A program made the position numbers and the translations under genes. The notes under the pieces were generated by a model, which made no database searches, was not told the DNA's origin, and saw only the letters and a list, made by a program, of their open reading frames with translations. This document shows, one piece after another, positions 36,091 through 44,526 of a stretch of 64,000 nucleotides of DNA (position 1 is the first letter of the stretch; the number at the start of each line of letters is the position of its first letter). Location: contig CAYVTM010000005.1 of assembly GCA_964454645.1 (NCBI GenBank), forward strand, positions 154,577 to 218,576, read 5' to 3'. The DNA comes from CAYVTM01 sp964454645. GTDB taxonomy: Bacteria > Bacteroidota > Bacteroidia > Sphingobacteriales > Sphingobacteriaceae.

Positions 36091-36098
36091 TACATTTG
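36091..36098 (+). promoter_or_regulatory. -7 box upstream of the DUF4920 gene
   Basis: TACATTTG matches TAnnTTTG and ends 30 nt before the ATG. The -33 position is weak (TTAA). Confidence 0.45.
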
Positions 36099-36128
36099 TG
36101 CAATGCAATATAAAAGGCCTTACAAAAA

Positions 36129-36671
36129 ATGAAAAGAATTTTCTTAATCGTTTCGATAGCTATCAGTGTCATAGCATGTAATTCGGAGAATAACACAAAA
36201 GAACAAAAGGCAGAAGCAAATGCAGTAGTTGAATATGATAACTATGGCATGAAGATGAGTCCCGACGGCGCGGTTGATATAAATACTTTGGTAGAAGAGA
36301 TGGGGAATGCTCCAAGTTATGAAGCGAAAATTTATGGCAAGGTAGTTGAAGTATGCCAAACACGTGGATGTTGGATGAACATCGAAATCGGTAACGGAGA
36401 GCTGATGCGTGTAACTTTTAAAGATTACGGATTTTTTGTTCCCACCGATTCGGCAATGATCGTCGGACAGCAAGTAATTATGCAGGGTCTAGCGCAATTT
36501 GAAACGGTATCGGTAGAAGATTTAAAACATTATGCAGAAGATGCCGGAGAATCAAAAGAGTATATTGACGCAATTACAGAACCTGAAAATTCATTAACTT
36601 TTGAGGCTACGGGAGTATTAGTCCCTAAAACGACTCCACTTACAGATGTGCAAGCTAATGCTACTCATTAA
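36129..36671 (+). CDS. DUF4920 lipoprotein
   Basis: 180 residues. Signal peptide with lipobox ISVIAC (Cys 17), a charged linker, then a compact beta domain (about 38-160) with AKIYGKVVEVCQTRGCWMNIEIGNGELMRVTFKDYGFFVPTDS, an OB-like fold typical of DUF4920, including the conserved CQTRGCWM. Its function is undetermined; the CxxxxCW motif suggests metal or heme contact, but this is inference. A strong terminator follows. Confidence 0.85.
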   Translation: MKRIFLIVSIAISVIACNSENNTKEQKAEANAVVEYDNYGMKMSPDGAVDINTLVEEMGNAPSYEAKIYGKVVEVCQTRGCWMNIEIGNGELMRVTFKDYGFFVPTDSAMIVGQQVIMQGLAQFETVSVEDLKHYAEDAGESKEYIDAITEPENSLTFEATGVLVPKTTPLTDVQANATH

Positions 36672-36696
36672 ACAACAAACATAAAACATGAAAGCG

Positions 36697-36728
36697 AAAG
36701 GGCCGGGCATTTGTCCGGCCCTTTTCGT
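36697..36728 (+). terminator. Rho-independent terminator after the DUF4920 gene
   Basis: AAAGGGCCGG (36697-36706) pairs with CCGGCCCTTT (36715-36724), followed by TCGTTTTAT. GC-rich stem, 26 nt after the stop. Confidence 0.85.
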
Positions 36729-36775
36729 TTTATGTATGTATCGAATATTTTTCTTTATCTGTTTTTGTCTTTTAG

Positions 36776-36783
36776 TACATTTG
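36776..36783 (+). promoter_or_regulatory. -7 box upstream of purD
   Basis: TACATTTG matches TAnnTTTG, 14 nt before the purD ATG and just after the terminator. The -33 region is only T-rich. Confidence 0.45.
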
Positions 36784-36797
36784 TTAAAAAATAATTC

Positions 36798-38072
36798 ATG
36801 AATATTCTTCTTTTAGGTTCGGGTGGCAGAGAGTGCGCATTTGCATGGAAAATTGCCCAAAGCGAAAATTATGATCAGTTATTTATTGCGCCCGGTAATG
36901 CGGGAACAGCTATCTATGGACAAAATATTGCTATCAAAGTAAACGATTTCGATCAGATTAAGACCTTTTGTCTAAGCCATAAAATAGGAATGGTAGTGGT
37001 TGGACCTGAAGATCCTTTGGTATTGGGTATTTCCGATTTTTTCAAAAATGATCCTTTATTAAATCATATCCCTGTGATCGGCCCTTCCAAAGAAGGGGCA
37101 CAGCTTGAAGGAAGTAAAGATTTTTCGAAACGATTTATGCAACGCCATGCAATACCAACAGCGCGTTATAAAAGTTTTACCAAAGAGCAACTGAATGAAG
37201 CTCTGAGCTATGTTGAAGATCATCCTCTGCCTGTTGTATTAAAAGCCGACGGCCTTGCTGCCGGTAAAGGGGTGTTGATTTGTGATAATAAAACGGATGC
37301 AAAGCAAGAGTTACGCTCTATGTTGAGCGACCGAAAGTTCGGAGCGGCCGGAAATACGGTTGTAATTGAGGAATTCCTTTCCGGAATCGAGTTGTCGGTA
37401 TTTGTACTGTATGATGGTAGATCCTATAAAATATTACCCGAAGCGAAAGATTATAAACGTATAGGTGAGGGCGATACCGGTTTGAATACAGGTGGCATGG
37501 GCTCTATTTCTCCTGTACCTTTTGCTGATGCCGCTTTTATGAAGAAGGTGGAAGAACGTATTATTCTTCCTACCGTTCAGGGTTTACAAAAAGAAAATAT
37601 CGACTATAAAGGATTTATTTTTATAGGCCTGATGAATGTGAAGGGTGAACCCTATGTTATTGAATACAATGTGCGCATGGGAGACCCGGAAACAGAGAGT
37701 GTAATCCCCCGTATTCAAACAGATTTAGTCAATCTTTTGAAAGCTGTTGCCGAACAAAAGCTAGACACTGTTCAGCTCGATACAGACCCGCGTACTTCCG
37801 TAACCATTATGCTTGTATCGGGAGGTTATCCCGGCGATTATCAAAAGGGAAAAGCAATGCGAAACCTCGATCTGGTAAAAGATTCCTTTCTATTCCACGC
37901 CGGGACAGCTTTAAAAGAAGATGATATCGTAAGCGATGGAGGAAGGGTTTTAGCCATTACATCCCTTGCCGATACGCTGCATGAAGCACTCGTCAAGTCG
38001 AATAAGAATGCCGAGATTATTGAATTCGAGGGAAAGTATTATCGTAAAGATATCGGTTTCGACCTGATTTGA
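36798..38072 (+). CDS. purD: PurD, phosphoribosylamine-glycine ligase
   Basis: 424 residues, the usual PurD size. MNILLLGSGGRECAFAWKI is the N-terminal signature, VVVGPEDPLVLGI follows, the ATP-grasp region has LPVVLKADGLAAGKGVLI and VVIEEFLSGIELSVF, and DTGLNTGGMGSISP with EYNVRMGDPETE are diagnostic. It ligates glycine to 5-phosphoribosylamine in purine synthesis. It is the only purine gene in the window. Confidence 0.98.
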   Translation: MNILLLGSGGRECAFAWKIAQSENYDQLFIAPGNAGTAIYGQNIAIKVNDFDQIKTFCLSHKIGMVVVGPEDPLVLGISDFFKNDPLLNHIPVIGPSKEGAQLEGSKDFSKRFMQRHAIPTARYKSFTKEQLNEALSYVEDHPLPVVLKADGLAAGKGVLICDNKTDAKQELRSMLSDRKFGAAGNTVVIEEFLSGIELSVFVLYDGRSYKILPEAKDYKRIGEGDTGLNTGGMGSISPVPFADAAFMKKVEERIILPTVQGLQKENIDYKGFIFIGLMNVKGEPYVIEYNVRMGDPETESVIPRIQTDLVNLLKAVAEQKLDTVQLDTDPRTSVTIMLVSGGYPGDYQKGKAMRNLDLVKDSFLFHAGTALKEDDIVSDGGRVLAITSLADTLHEALVKSNKNAEIIEFEGKYYRKDIGFDLI

Positions 38073-38118
38073 TTTCTAAAAAAATCTTTACCTTTAAATA
38101 CATCTATAAACGTATTTT

Positions 38119-38622
38119 ATGGGTAGTATGAAACATTTAAGTACAAAAGAACGCAGAAATCGGATACAGGCTTTCGAAAAGGGCTACCTTGTCATTACGA
38201 AAACACTTAAGGAAATTCCCGAAGAAATATGGAACTATAAACCGGATGAAAAAAGTTGGAGTATACACCAAATCATTGTTCATCTTGCCGATTCGGAAGC
38301 ACATGCTTACACACGTTTGCGTACTATGATTGCCGAGAATGGCTCAGAAGTTGCAGCGTATAATCAGGATTTATGGGCAAACGAATTGGATTATCCGAAT
38401 CAGTCGTTTCATCATGCTTTAGAATTGTTTCGATTGCTGCGTAAACTTTCTACGGACGTGTTGATGAACTTGTCCGAAGAAAAATTTTCCCGTTTCGCCG
38501 TTCATTCGGAACATGGGCAAATGAATGTCGATGATTGGTTAATCTCTTACGATGATCATGCACAATCGCATGCATCTCAACTATTACGAAATTATGAGCA
38601 TTGGAAAAAACACAAAGCTTAA
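38119..38622 (+). CDS. DinB-family protein
   Basis: 167 residues, four-helix bundle. HQIIVHLADSEAHAYTRLRTMIAE and WLISYDDHAQSHASQLLRNYEHW supply three His positions (HLADSE; DDHAQSH) that form the metal site in DinB/YfiT proteins. These proteins are putative thiol transferases or metal-dependent hydrolases with largely unknown substrates. It starts MGSMKHL; a second ATG three codons on is possible. Another DinB protein is at 52082-52591; the two are different in sequence. Confidence 0.85.
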   Translation: MGSMKHLSTKERRNRIQAFEKGYLVITKTLKEIPEEIWNYKPDEKSWSIHQIIVHLADSEAHAYTRLRTMIAENGSEVAAYNQDLWANELDYPNQSFHHALELFRLLRKLSTDVLMNLSEEKFSRFAVHSEHGQMNVDDWLISYDDHAQSHASQLLRNYEHWKKHKA

Positions 38623-38665
38623 TACTACGTTTGAATAATTTTATATCTATCTAAAAAAATAAAAA

Positions 38666-41434
38666 ATGTTTAAAAAAATCAGTATCGGTATAGGTATCTT
38701 TTTGTTCCTGCTATTAGGAGCTGCTATCACATTACCCATCATCTTTAAAAACGATATTATTGTAAAAGTAAAATCACTGATTAATGATAACTTAACCGCT
38801 AAGGTTGAGTTCGGTGATTTCAGCATAAGTGTACTCAGAAGTTTTCCGAACTTATCTTTCTCTATAGAAAATCTTTCTGTAGCAGGCACTGATTCATTTG
38901 TAAATGATACTTTAGCCAATATCAAAGAATTTTATGTAGTAGTAGATATCATGAGTGTGATTAAAGGAGATGCTATTAAAATTAAATCCATTCGTATCGA
39001 CCAGCCCAATATTTATGTAAAAGTATTACCAAGCGGTAGAGCAAACTGGGATATCATGAAACCCGATACTACCACGGTAGAAGTATCTATAGATACAACA
39101 GAATCGGGTTTCGTAATGGCTTTACAAAAATATGAAATCAGGAACGGCCATATTGTTTACGATGATCAGTCGTTAGAATTTTATACAGAGTTAAATGGAA
39201 TGAATCATAAAGGTTCGGGAGATTTCACATTGGACGTTTTTACGCTCCTTACCGAAACCCTTGCAGATGAGCTGACTGTAAGCTATGGAGGCATTCCCTA
39301 TTTAAGCAAGGTGAAAGCCGAATTAAAGATTCCGATTGAAATGGATCTGACAAACATGAAATTTACCTTTACTCAAAATGAATTAGTCCTGAACGATTTA
39401 ATGATCGATTTCGAAGGCTTTGTTGCCATGCCGGACACTAATATAGATATGGATTTAAAGTTCGATGCGGAGAAGTCGGACTTCAAAAAATTCTTATCCC
39501 TTATTCCTGCAATGTATGCTTCCGATTTCTCGAGCTTACAGGCCGAAGGAAATTTTGCCATGAAAGGATTTTTGAAAGGTACATACAATGCGGTAAGCAT
39601 GCCCGGTTTCGGGATGGATGCATTAATCGAAAATGGAAATTTTAAATACCCCGATTTACCCGGCGGTGTTAATAATGTACAGATGAACCTGAGTATTCAG
39701 AATCCAACGGGCGATATGGACCATACCGTAGTTGATCTTTCTAAATTACATATCGAATTTGCTCAGGAAGCTTTTGATGCACACTTTCTCTTAAAAACTC
39801 CTATATCCGATCCGGATATCGATATGTATATCAAAGGAAAAATTGATTTAGCACAAATAACGAATATCGTTCCTATACAGGATACGAAAATCTCCGGAAT
39901 CATACAATCCGATATGTCGGCAAAAGGGAAACTATCGACTATCGAAAAAGGAAATTATGAAAGTTTCGATGCCAAAGGAAGTTTATCAATTTCTGAATTC
40001 AATTATGCAACTAAAGATGTTCTGCCCTTGTCTATTGCTCAGGCAATATTTAGTTTCAGCCCGCGTAACATTACGCTTTCTAATCTCGATGCAAGATTCG
40101 GTAAATCAGATTTTAAAGCGAACGGAACTTTAGATAATTATCTGGCATTCGCATTACGGGATGAGGCATTAAAAGGGAAGCTGATTTTACGATCTTCTTT
40201 AATAGATGTAAATGAAATGATGGGATCATCGACCGATGAGGAACAGGGAAGTACAGATACATCGGAGATGACTGTAATAGAAATCCCTGCAAATATTGAT
40301 TTTGTATTCTCATCAAGCATAGAAAAAGTGCTATACGATAACATGGAGATCGAACAGCTTGCAGGAAGTATCGTGATTCACAACCAAAGCCTGTCATTCG
40401 ATAAAGTATCCTTAAATACTTTAGATGGAAAAGTAACGATGGATGGATCATACAATACACAAAATATAACAGAACCGAGAGTGGATATGCAGTTTGCCAT
40501 TCAGAACATGAATATTCAAAAAGCCTTTAAAACATTTAACACGATTCAGAAATTAGCACCGGTTGCAGAGCGTACTTCAGGGACTTTCAATACTACGCTT
40601 GCTTTTAAATCAGTATTGGGAAAAGATATGACTCCGGTGATGAATTCTATTCAGGGAAATGGTTTGCTAAGTTTGAATGATGCGAGTGTCAGCGGCTCAA
40701 ACTTATTGGTAAAATTAGCCGATGCAGTAAAGATTGACGATTTGAAACAGCTATCGTTAAGAGATGTAAAGATACAGTTTAAAATTGAGGATGGCCGTCT
40801 CATCGTAAATCCTTTTGATATAAAAACTAAACTGCTTTCAATGAATATAGCGGGTTCGAGCGGATTGGATCAAAGTCTGGATTATGTAATAAAAATGGAC
40901 CTTCCAAAAGGAAGCATAGGTACTGCTGCCAATAATGTAATCGGTGGATTGATAGACAAAATGAATACACAGGGAGCGAATTATGATGGAGCGAACTTAT
41001 TAAAAGTAAATGCATTGGTTGGAGGAACCAGTAGCGATCCGACCCTAAAATTAGATATGGCCGATGTAAAATCTGGGTTAACAGATGCAGCAAGAAATGT
41101 TTTGGAAACAAAGAAAACAGAAGCTGTAAATAAAGTAAAAGAAGAAGCCGGTAAAAAGGCCGAGGAAATCTTAGCAGCGGCACAAGCACAGGCAGACCGC
41201 GTGAAGGCAGAAGCGCGAAACTTAGCAGAGAAAACACGTAAAGAGGGGTATGCTGCTGCAGATAAACTCGAGAAAGAAGCAACAAATCCGGTAGCAAAAA
41301 CAATTGCTAAGAAAGCTGCCGATAAATTACGAAAAGAAACAGATGAAAAGGCGCAGCAAATTATTGCTGAAGGAGATCGTAAAGCCGATGAGATTATGGC
41401 AAAGGCGAGAACCGAAGCTTCCCGATTGAATTAA
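38666..41434 (+). CDS. AsmA-family protein with long Ala/Lys/Glu-rich C-terminal helix
   Basis: 922 residues. One N-terminal membrane helix (about 6-28) with AsmA-type sequence after it (FGDFSISVLRSFPNLSFSIENLSVAGTD). The central part is repeating beta-helical AsmA/DUF748-like sequence, including an AsmA C-terminal block (FNTTLAFKSVLGKDMTPVMNSIQGNGLLSLNDASVSGSNLLVKLADA). AsmA-like proteins span the periplasm and help move phospholipids between membranes. From about residue 800 the protein becomes a charged alanine-rich coiled coil (AQAQADRVKAEARNLAEKTRK), unusual for AsmA. It precedes the lipoprotein-YqaE gene by 23 nt. Confidence 0.85.
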   Translation: MFKKISIGIGIFLFLLLGAAITLPIIFKNDIIVKVKSLINDNLTAKVEFGDFSISVLRSFPNLSFSIENLSVAGTDSFVNDTLANIKEFYVVVDIMSVIKGDAIKIKSIRIDQPNIYVKVLPSGRANWDIMKPDTTTVEVSIDTTESGFVMALQKYEIRNGHIVYDDQSLEFYTELNGMNHKGSGDFTLDVFTLLTETLADELTVSYGGIPYLSKVKAELKIPIEMDLTNMKFTFTQNELVLNDLMIDFEGFVAMPDTNIDMDLKFDAEKSDFKKFLSLIPAMYASDFSSLQAEGNFAMKGFLKGTYNAVSMPGFGMDALIENGNFKYPDLPGGVNNVQMNLSIQNPTGDMDHTVVDLSKLHIEFAQEAFDAHFLLKTPISDPDIDMYIKGKIDLAQITNIVPIQDTKISGIIQSDMSAKGKLSTIEKGNYESFDAKGSLSISEFNYATKDVLPLSIAQAIFSFSPRNITLSNLDARFGKSDFKANGTLDNYLAFALRDEALKGKLILRSSLIDVNEMMGSSTDEEQGSTDTSEMTVIEIPANIDFVFSSSIEKVLYDNMEIEQLAGSIVIHNQSLSFDKVSLNTLDGKVTMDGSYNTQNITEPRVDMQFAIQNMNIQKAFKTFNTIQKLAPVAERTSGTFNTTLAFKSVLGKDMTPVMNSIQGNGLLSLNDASVSGSNLLVKLADAVKIDDLKQLSLRDVKIQFKIEDGRLIVNPFDIKTKLLSMNIAGSSGLDQSLDYVIKMDLPKGSIGTAANNVIGGLIDKMNTQGANYDGANLLKVNALVGGTSSDPTLKLDMADVKSGLTDAARNVLETKKTEAVNKVKEEAGKKAEEILAAAQAQADRVKAEARNLAEKTRKEGYAAADKLEKEATNPVAKTIAKKAADKLRKETDEKAQQIIAEGDRKADEIMAKARTEASRLN

Positions 41435-41457
41435 TTTATAAACCAAATCACATAAAT

Positions 41458-42030
41458 ATGAAAAAGAACATTTTTTACTTAAGCACAGCGTGTGTATTGC
41501 TATTTGCACAGGCATGCAGCACCTCGGAGTTTGCATCACATATTCACAGGTCGGATATGGTTCGTGCAGAAAAAATTAAATCGAATAGTCATGCTCCCCA
41601 AGCAAATTTAGAATATATCATCAACAAAACTGAAAACAGAATTAAAGCAACAGAGAACAATTCTTTACAGGCTGATCTGGTAGCTTCAACAACAACTGCT
41701 GTACCATCTTTAAACATTCAAAAAGAAGAGCGCTTACAAACAGCTTCCGAAATTGTTTCAAGCACACCGGCTCTGGAACAAAAGTTTTCTTCTAAAAAAG
41801 AATTGCGAAAAGAAATTAGAAAAGTAAAGCAAGAATATCGTTCCAAATCTCTGGCAATGGACAGTATGCAATTATTAATCATCATTTTTGCAATCCTTAT
41901 TCCTCCGATTGGAGTATTGTTGTACGATGGAGGAATTGAAACTCCTTTCTGGATAAGTTTAATCCTAACCTTATTAGGGTGGTTACCCGGAGCCGTTTAC
42001 TCGATATTGCATGTTACAGGAACCATATAA
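41458..42030 (+). CDS. Lipoprotein fused to YqaE/Pmp3 membrane domain
   Basis: 190 residues. A signal with lipobox-like QAC (Cys about 20), a low-complexity linker (about 40-110), a basic helix (SKKELRKEIRKVKQEYRSK) and a C-terminal YqaE/Pmp3 domain (about 138-190) recognised by IFAILIPPIGVLLYDG and PFWISLILTLLGWLPGAVYSI. Pmp3 proteins are small stress-induced membrane proteins of about 50 residues; here the domain sits at the end of a lipoprotein-like protein. The same plan is seen at 21804-22364. It is probably co-transcribed with the AsmA gene. Confidence 0.85.
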   Translation: MKKNIFYLSTACVLLFAQACSTSEFASHIHRSDMVRAEKIKSNSHAPQANLEYIINKTENRIKATENNSLQADLVASTTTAVPSLNIQKEERLQTASEIVSSTPALEQKFSSKKELRKEIRKVKQEYRSKSLAMDSMQLLIIIFAILIPPIGVLLYDGGIETPFWISLILTLLGWLPGAVYSILHVTGTI

Positions 42031-42041
42031 TCTGTAATAAG

Positions 42042-42080
42042 TGAAGCAATGAAGGGCTTATTGGTGCCTTCATTGCTTCA
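42042..42080. terminator. Hairpin between YqaE-fusion and LLM genes
   Basis: TGAAGCAATGAAGG (42042-42055) pairs perfectly with CCTTCATTGCTTCA (42067-42080). Only a weak T-stretch follows (TGCTTTAAAG), but the position between convergent genes fits a two-way terminator. Confidence 0.6.
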
Positions 42081-42114
42081 TGCTTTAAAGAGAATTAAGA
42101 AACTAATAATCATA

Positions 42115-43131
42115 CTATTCTTGAGAGAGCTCCTGCATGATTTCAGCAAAATACTGATGGGATCTTAACCGGTCTTCATGATCATAAATATTCGAAATTG
42201 CTATTAATTCATTGACTTCCGTTTGCTCCAAAAATTCTTTCACCTGTTTTTTTACCTTTTCTTTGCTTCCAATAAATGTATATTTTAACATTTGCTGAAT
42301 AGATGGATGTTTCCAGATTTCTGCTAGTTCCTGATTCATCTCAACCGGCTTTTTCAAATAAGAATGTTCGCCGGTAAAAATCCCTAAGAACATACGGATT
42401 AATGAAGTAGAAAGTTTTAAAGCTTCTTCATCGCTATCGGCAATAATGATATTGATAGCCGCCATGCTATAAGGTTTCTTTAAAAATCCGGAAGATTTAA
42501 ACTTGTTATTATAGATGTTGAGTGCATCGAATAAATGTGCAGTAGAAAAATGACTGGCAAAAGCATAGGGAAACCCACGTTCTGCAGCCAGGTGAGCGCT
42601 GTCTGTACTCGACCCTAAAATATAAACAGGAATGTGTATTCCTTCGGCAAAAGGCACACGTACTTTTGCGCTCCGGTTATCTTTGGACAGGTAACGTTGT
42701 ATCTCGCTTATTTCTGAAGGGAAATCATGAACCGCCCGCATACGATCCGTGCGTATGGCATAAGCTGTTTCCTGATCTGTTCCCGGCGCTCTGCCCAACC
42801 CTAAATCAATGCGACCGGGGTAGAAAATACCTAAGGTAGCAAATTGTTCGGCTACAATAATCGGAGAATGATTCGGCAGCATAATCCCACCCGAACCAAC
42901 ACGTATCTTTTGAGTATTTGCAGCAACTTTTTCAATAAGCAAAGCCGTTGCCGAACTGGCAATACTTATTGTATTATGATGTTCGGCAAGCCAAAAACGT
43001 GTATAGCCCCAGGTTTCTGCTTTCTGTGCCAGGTCGATCATGTTTTTAAACGATTCCGAAGGAGAGCCTTCTTCTCTAATAAGAACAAGATCCAATAACG
43101 AATATGAAATCTCTTTTTTATTTATGGCCAT
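42115..43131 (-). CDS. LLM-class (luciferase-like) flavin-dependent oxidoreductase
   Basis: 338 residues, single TIM-barrel. SLLDLVLIREEGSPSESFKNMIDLAQKAETWGYTRFWLAEHHN, IRVGSGGIMLPNHSPIIVAEQFATL and PGRIDLGLGRAPGTD match the MsnO8/YhbW-like group of LLM proteins. They use FMN or F420; the substrate is unknown, and without a partner subunit it is not a luciferase. The 269 nt upstream hold no gene I can support, only a short disrupted reading frame (43161-43349, minus). Confidence 0.88.
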   Translation of the reverse strand: MAINKKEISYSLLDLVLIREEGSPSESFKNMIDLAQKAETWGYTRFWLAEHHNTISIASSATALLIEKVAANTQKIRVGSGGIMLPNHSPIIVAEQFATLGIFYPGRIDLGLGRAPGTDQETAYAIRTDRMRAVHDFPSEISEIQRYLSKDNRSAKVRVPFAEGIHIPVYILGSSTDSAHLAAERGFPYAFASHFSTAHLFDALNIYNNKFKSSGFLKKPYSMAAINIIIADSDEEALKLSTSLIRMFLGIFTGEHSYLKKPVEMNQELAEIWKHPSIQQMLKYTFIGSKEKVKKQVKEFLEQTEVNELIAISNIYDHEDRLRSHQYFAEIMQELSQE

Positions 43132-43400
43132 TATGATTGATTGTATTCCTGAATTTTTCTCTAAGAAGACAATTCAAAAGGAATTTTGTTGTGAAAAGAA
43201 AAATTAATCCGGAAGAACATTGCTATTGCCGGAATTATTGCAGAAAGGTATCACAATAAACGTCCATGCTGAAGGAAGGGAGGCTTTGCCTTGTATTCAA
43301 GACTAAGCTTGAAATACTCGTCATATTTTAAGTCTTTTATTTTTATCATATAAAAGGGGTACTGATAAATACACCCCCTGATGCATCTTTGATTTAAATA

Positions 43401-44510
43401 TTATAACACCTCTTTTAATTTTTCATGCAGAGAATTTCCACGCAAATCACGAGCAATTATTATTCCTTCGGGATCCAGCAAAAAGTTTTGAGGAATGGAA
43501 CGCACTCCGTACTGAATAGCAACTTCATTTCTCCATCCGTTTAAATCGGAAACCTGTGTCCAGGTCAATTTATCTTTATGAATAGCGTCCATCCATTCGC
43601 TGTGAGTATCATCAAGAGATATTCCCAGTACTTGGAAATTTTTGTGTTTGTACTGATTATAAGCCTTTACCAAATTAGGGTTTTCGGCCCTGCATGGTCC
43701 GCACCAGGATGCCCAAAAATCGAGTAAAACATATTTCCCCTTGAAAGAAGATAGCGAAATCGGATTTCCCAGGGTATCGTTTTGCGTAAAATTCATAGCT
43801 AAATTTCCGGGCATGGTTTTTTTAGCAATGTCGATTTGTTTATAAAAATACATTCCCGCTTTCGATGTTTGTACACTTTCATCAAGGGAATTAAAAATGG
43901 GCTCTACATATTCTACATCAATCACTCCTCCGGTTATTTGTTCAATGGCAGCAAGGCTGATGAAAGATTTAGGATGTTTGCTTATGTAGTCTTGAATAGC
44001 TCCTTCACGCTCTTTTAATAAATCACTATACATACTATCAATAGCTTTCTCACCTGCCATATCGCCTTCGGTCAGCATCTCGTACATAGCATAAATATCA
44101 CTTGCCTTTTCATCAAAAGGTTGAAGCATCTCCATATATTTCAGGTATGCATCGTGTATAGAAGATCCGGTTATAACAGCCGTTTCAATACTATCCGCTT
44201 TTCCAAAAACAGTTATAGTTTCAGGGCCTGTAAATATTTCTAAACTTTGGCGAATTTGGCGGCTGAGTGGTGTAGAAATATAAAACCGACGCGGCTCGCT
44301 TAATGGTATATCCAATTCAAATTTTCCATTAATAGCTTGTACCGAATCGAAAACTAATGAATCAGCTTCATAATGTACCAGATAAACACTCATCGATTTT
44401 GGCGCAGACTCCAATGTTCCCTTTATCCTTAATATTTCCGTTTTTGGTTCGTTACTGCAAGCCGCAAGGATAAAAACTGCAGGTATAATCAAATTTAATA
44501 TTCTTCTCAT
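43401..44510 (-). CDS. TlpA-like thiol-disulfide lipoprotein with DUF4369 domain
   Basis: 369 residues. Lipobox FILAAC (Cys 18). An N-terminal DUF4369 beta domain (about 25-125, IKGTLESAPKSMSVYLVHYEADSLV), a helical middle, and a C-terminal thioredoxin-fold AhpC/TlpA domain (about 240-369) with the redox motif FWASWCGPCRAENPNLV. Proteins of this plan are abundant in Bacteroidota and act as periplasmic or surface disulfide reductases. It is 16 nt after the pseudo-arginase gene stop on the same strand; co-transcription is likely. Confidence 0.9.
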   Translation of the reverse strand: MRRILNLIIPAVFILAACSNEPKTEILRIKGTLESAPKSMSVYLVHYEADSLVFDSVQAINGKFELDIPLSEPRRFYISTPLSRQIRQSLEIFTGPETITVFGKADSIETAVITGSSIHDAYLKYMEMLQPFDEKASDIYAMYEMLTEGDMAGEKAIDSMYSDLLKEREGAIQDYISKHPKSFISLAAIEQITGGVIDVEYVEPIFNSLDESVQTSKAGMYFYKQIDIAKKTMPGNLAMNFTQNDTLGNPISLSSFKGKYVLLDFWASWCGPCRAENPNLVKAYNQYKHKNFQVLGISLDDTHSEWMDAIHKDKLTWTQVSDLNGWRNEVAIQYGVRSIPQNFLLDPEGIIIARDLRGNSLHEKLKEVL

Positions 44511-44526
44511 AATAGTTGTGTTTTGG

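Noticed and set aside
36243..36255. Possible third copy of the repeated palindrome (CTATGGCATGAAG)
   Set aside because: Matches only about nine bases, has no symmetry and lies inside the DUF4920 coding sequence.
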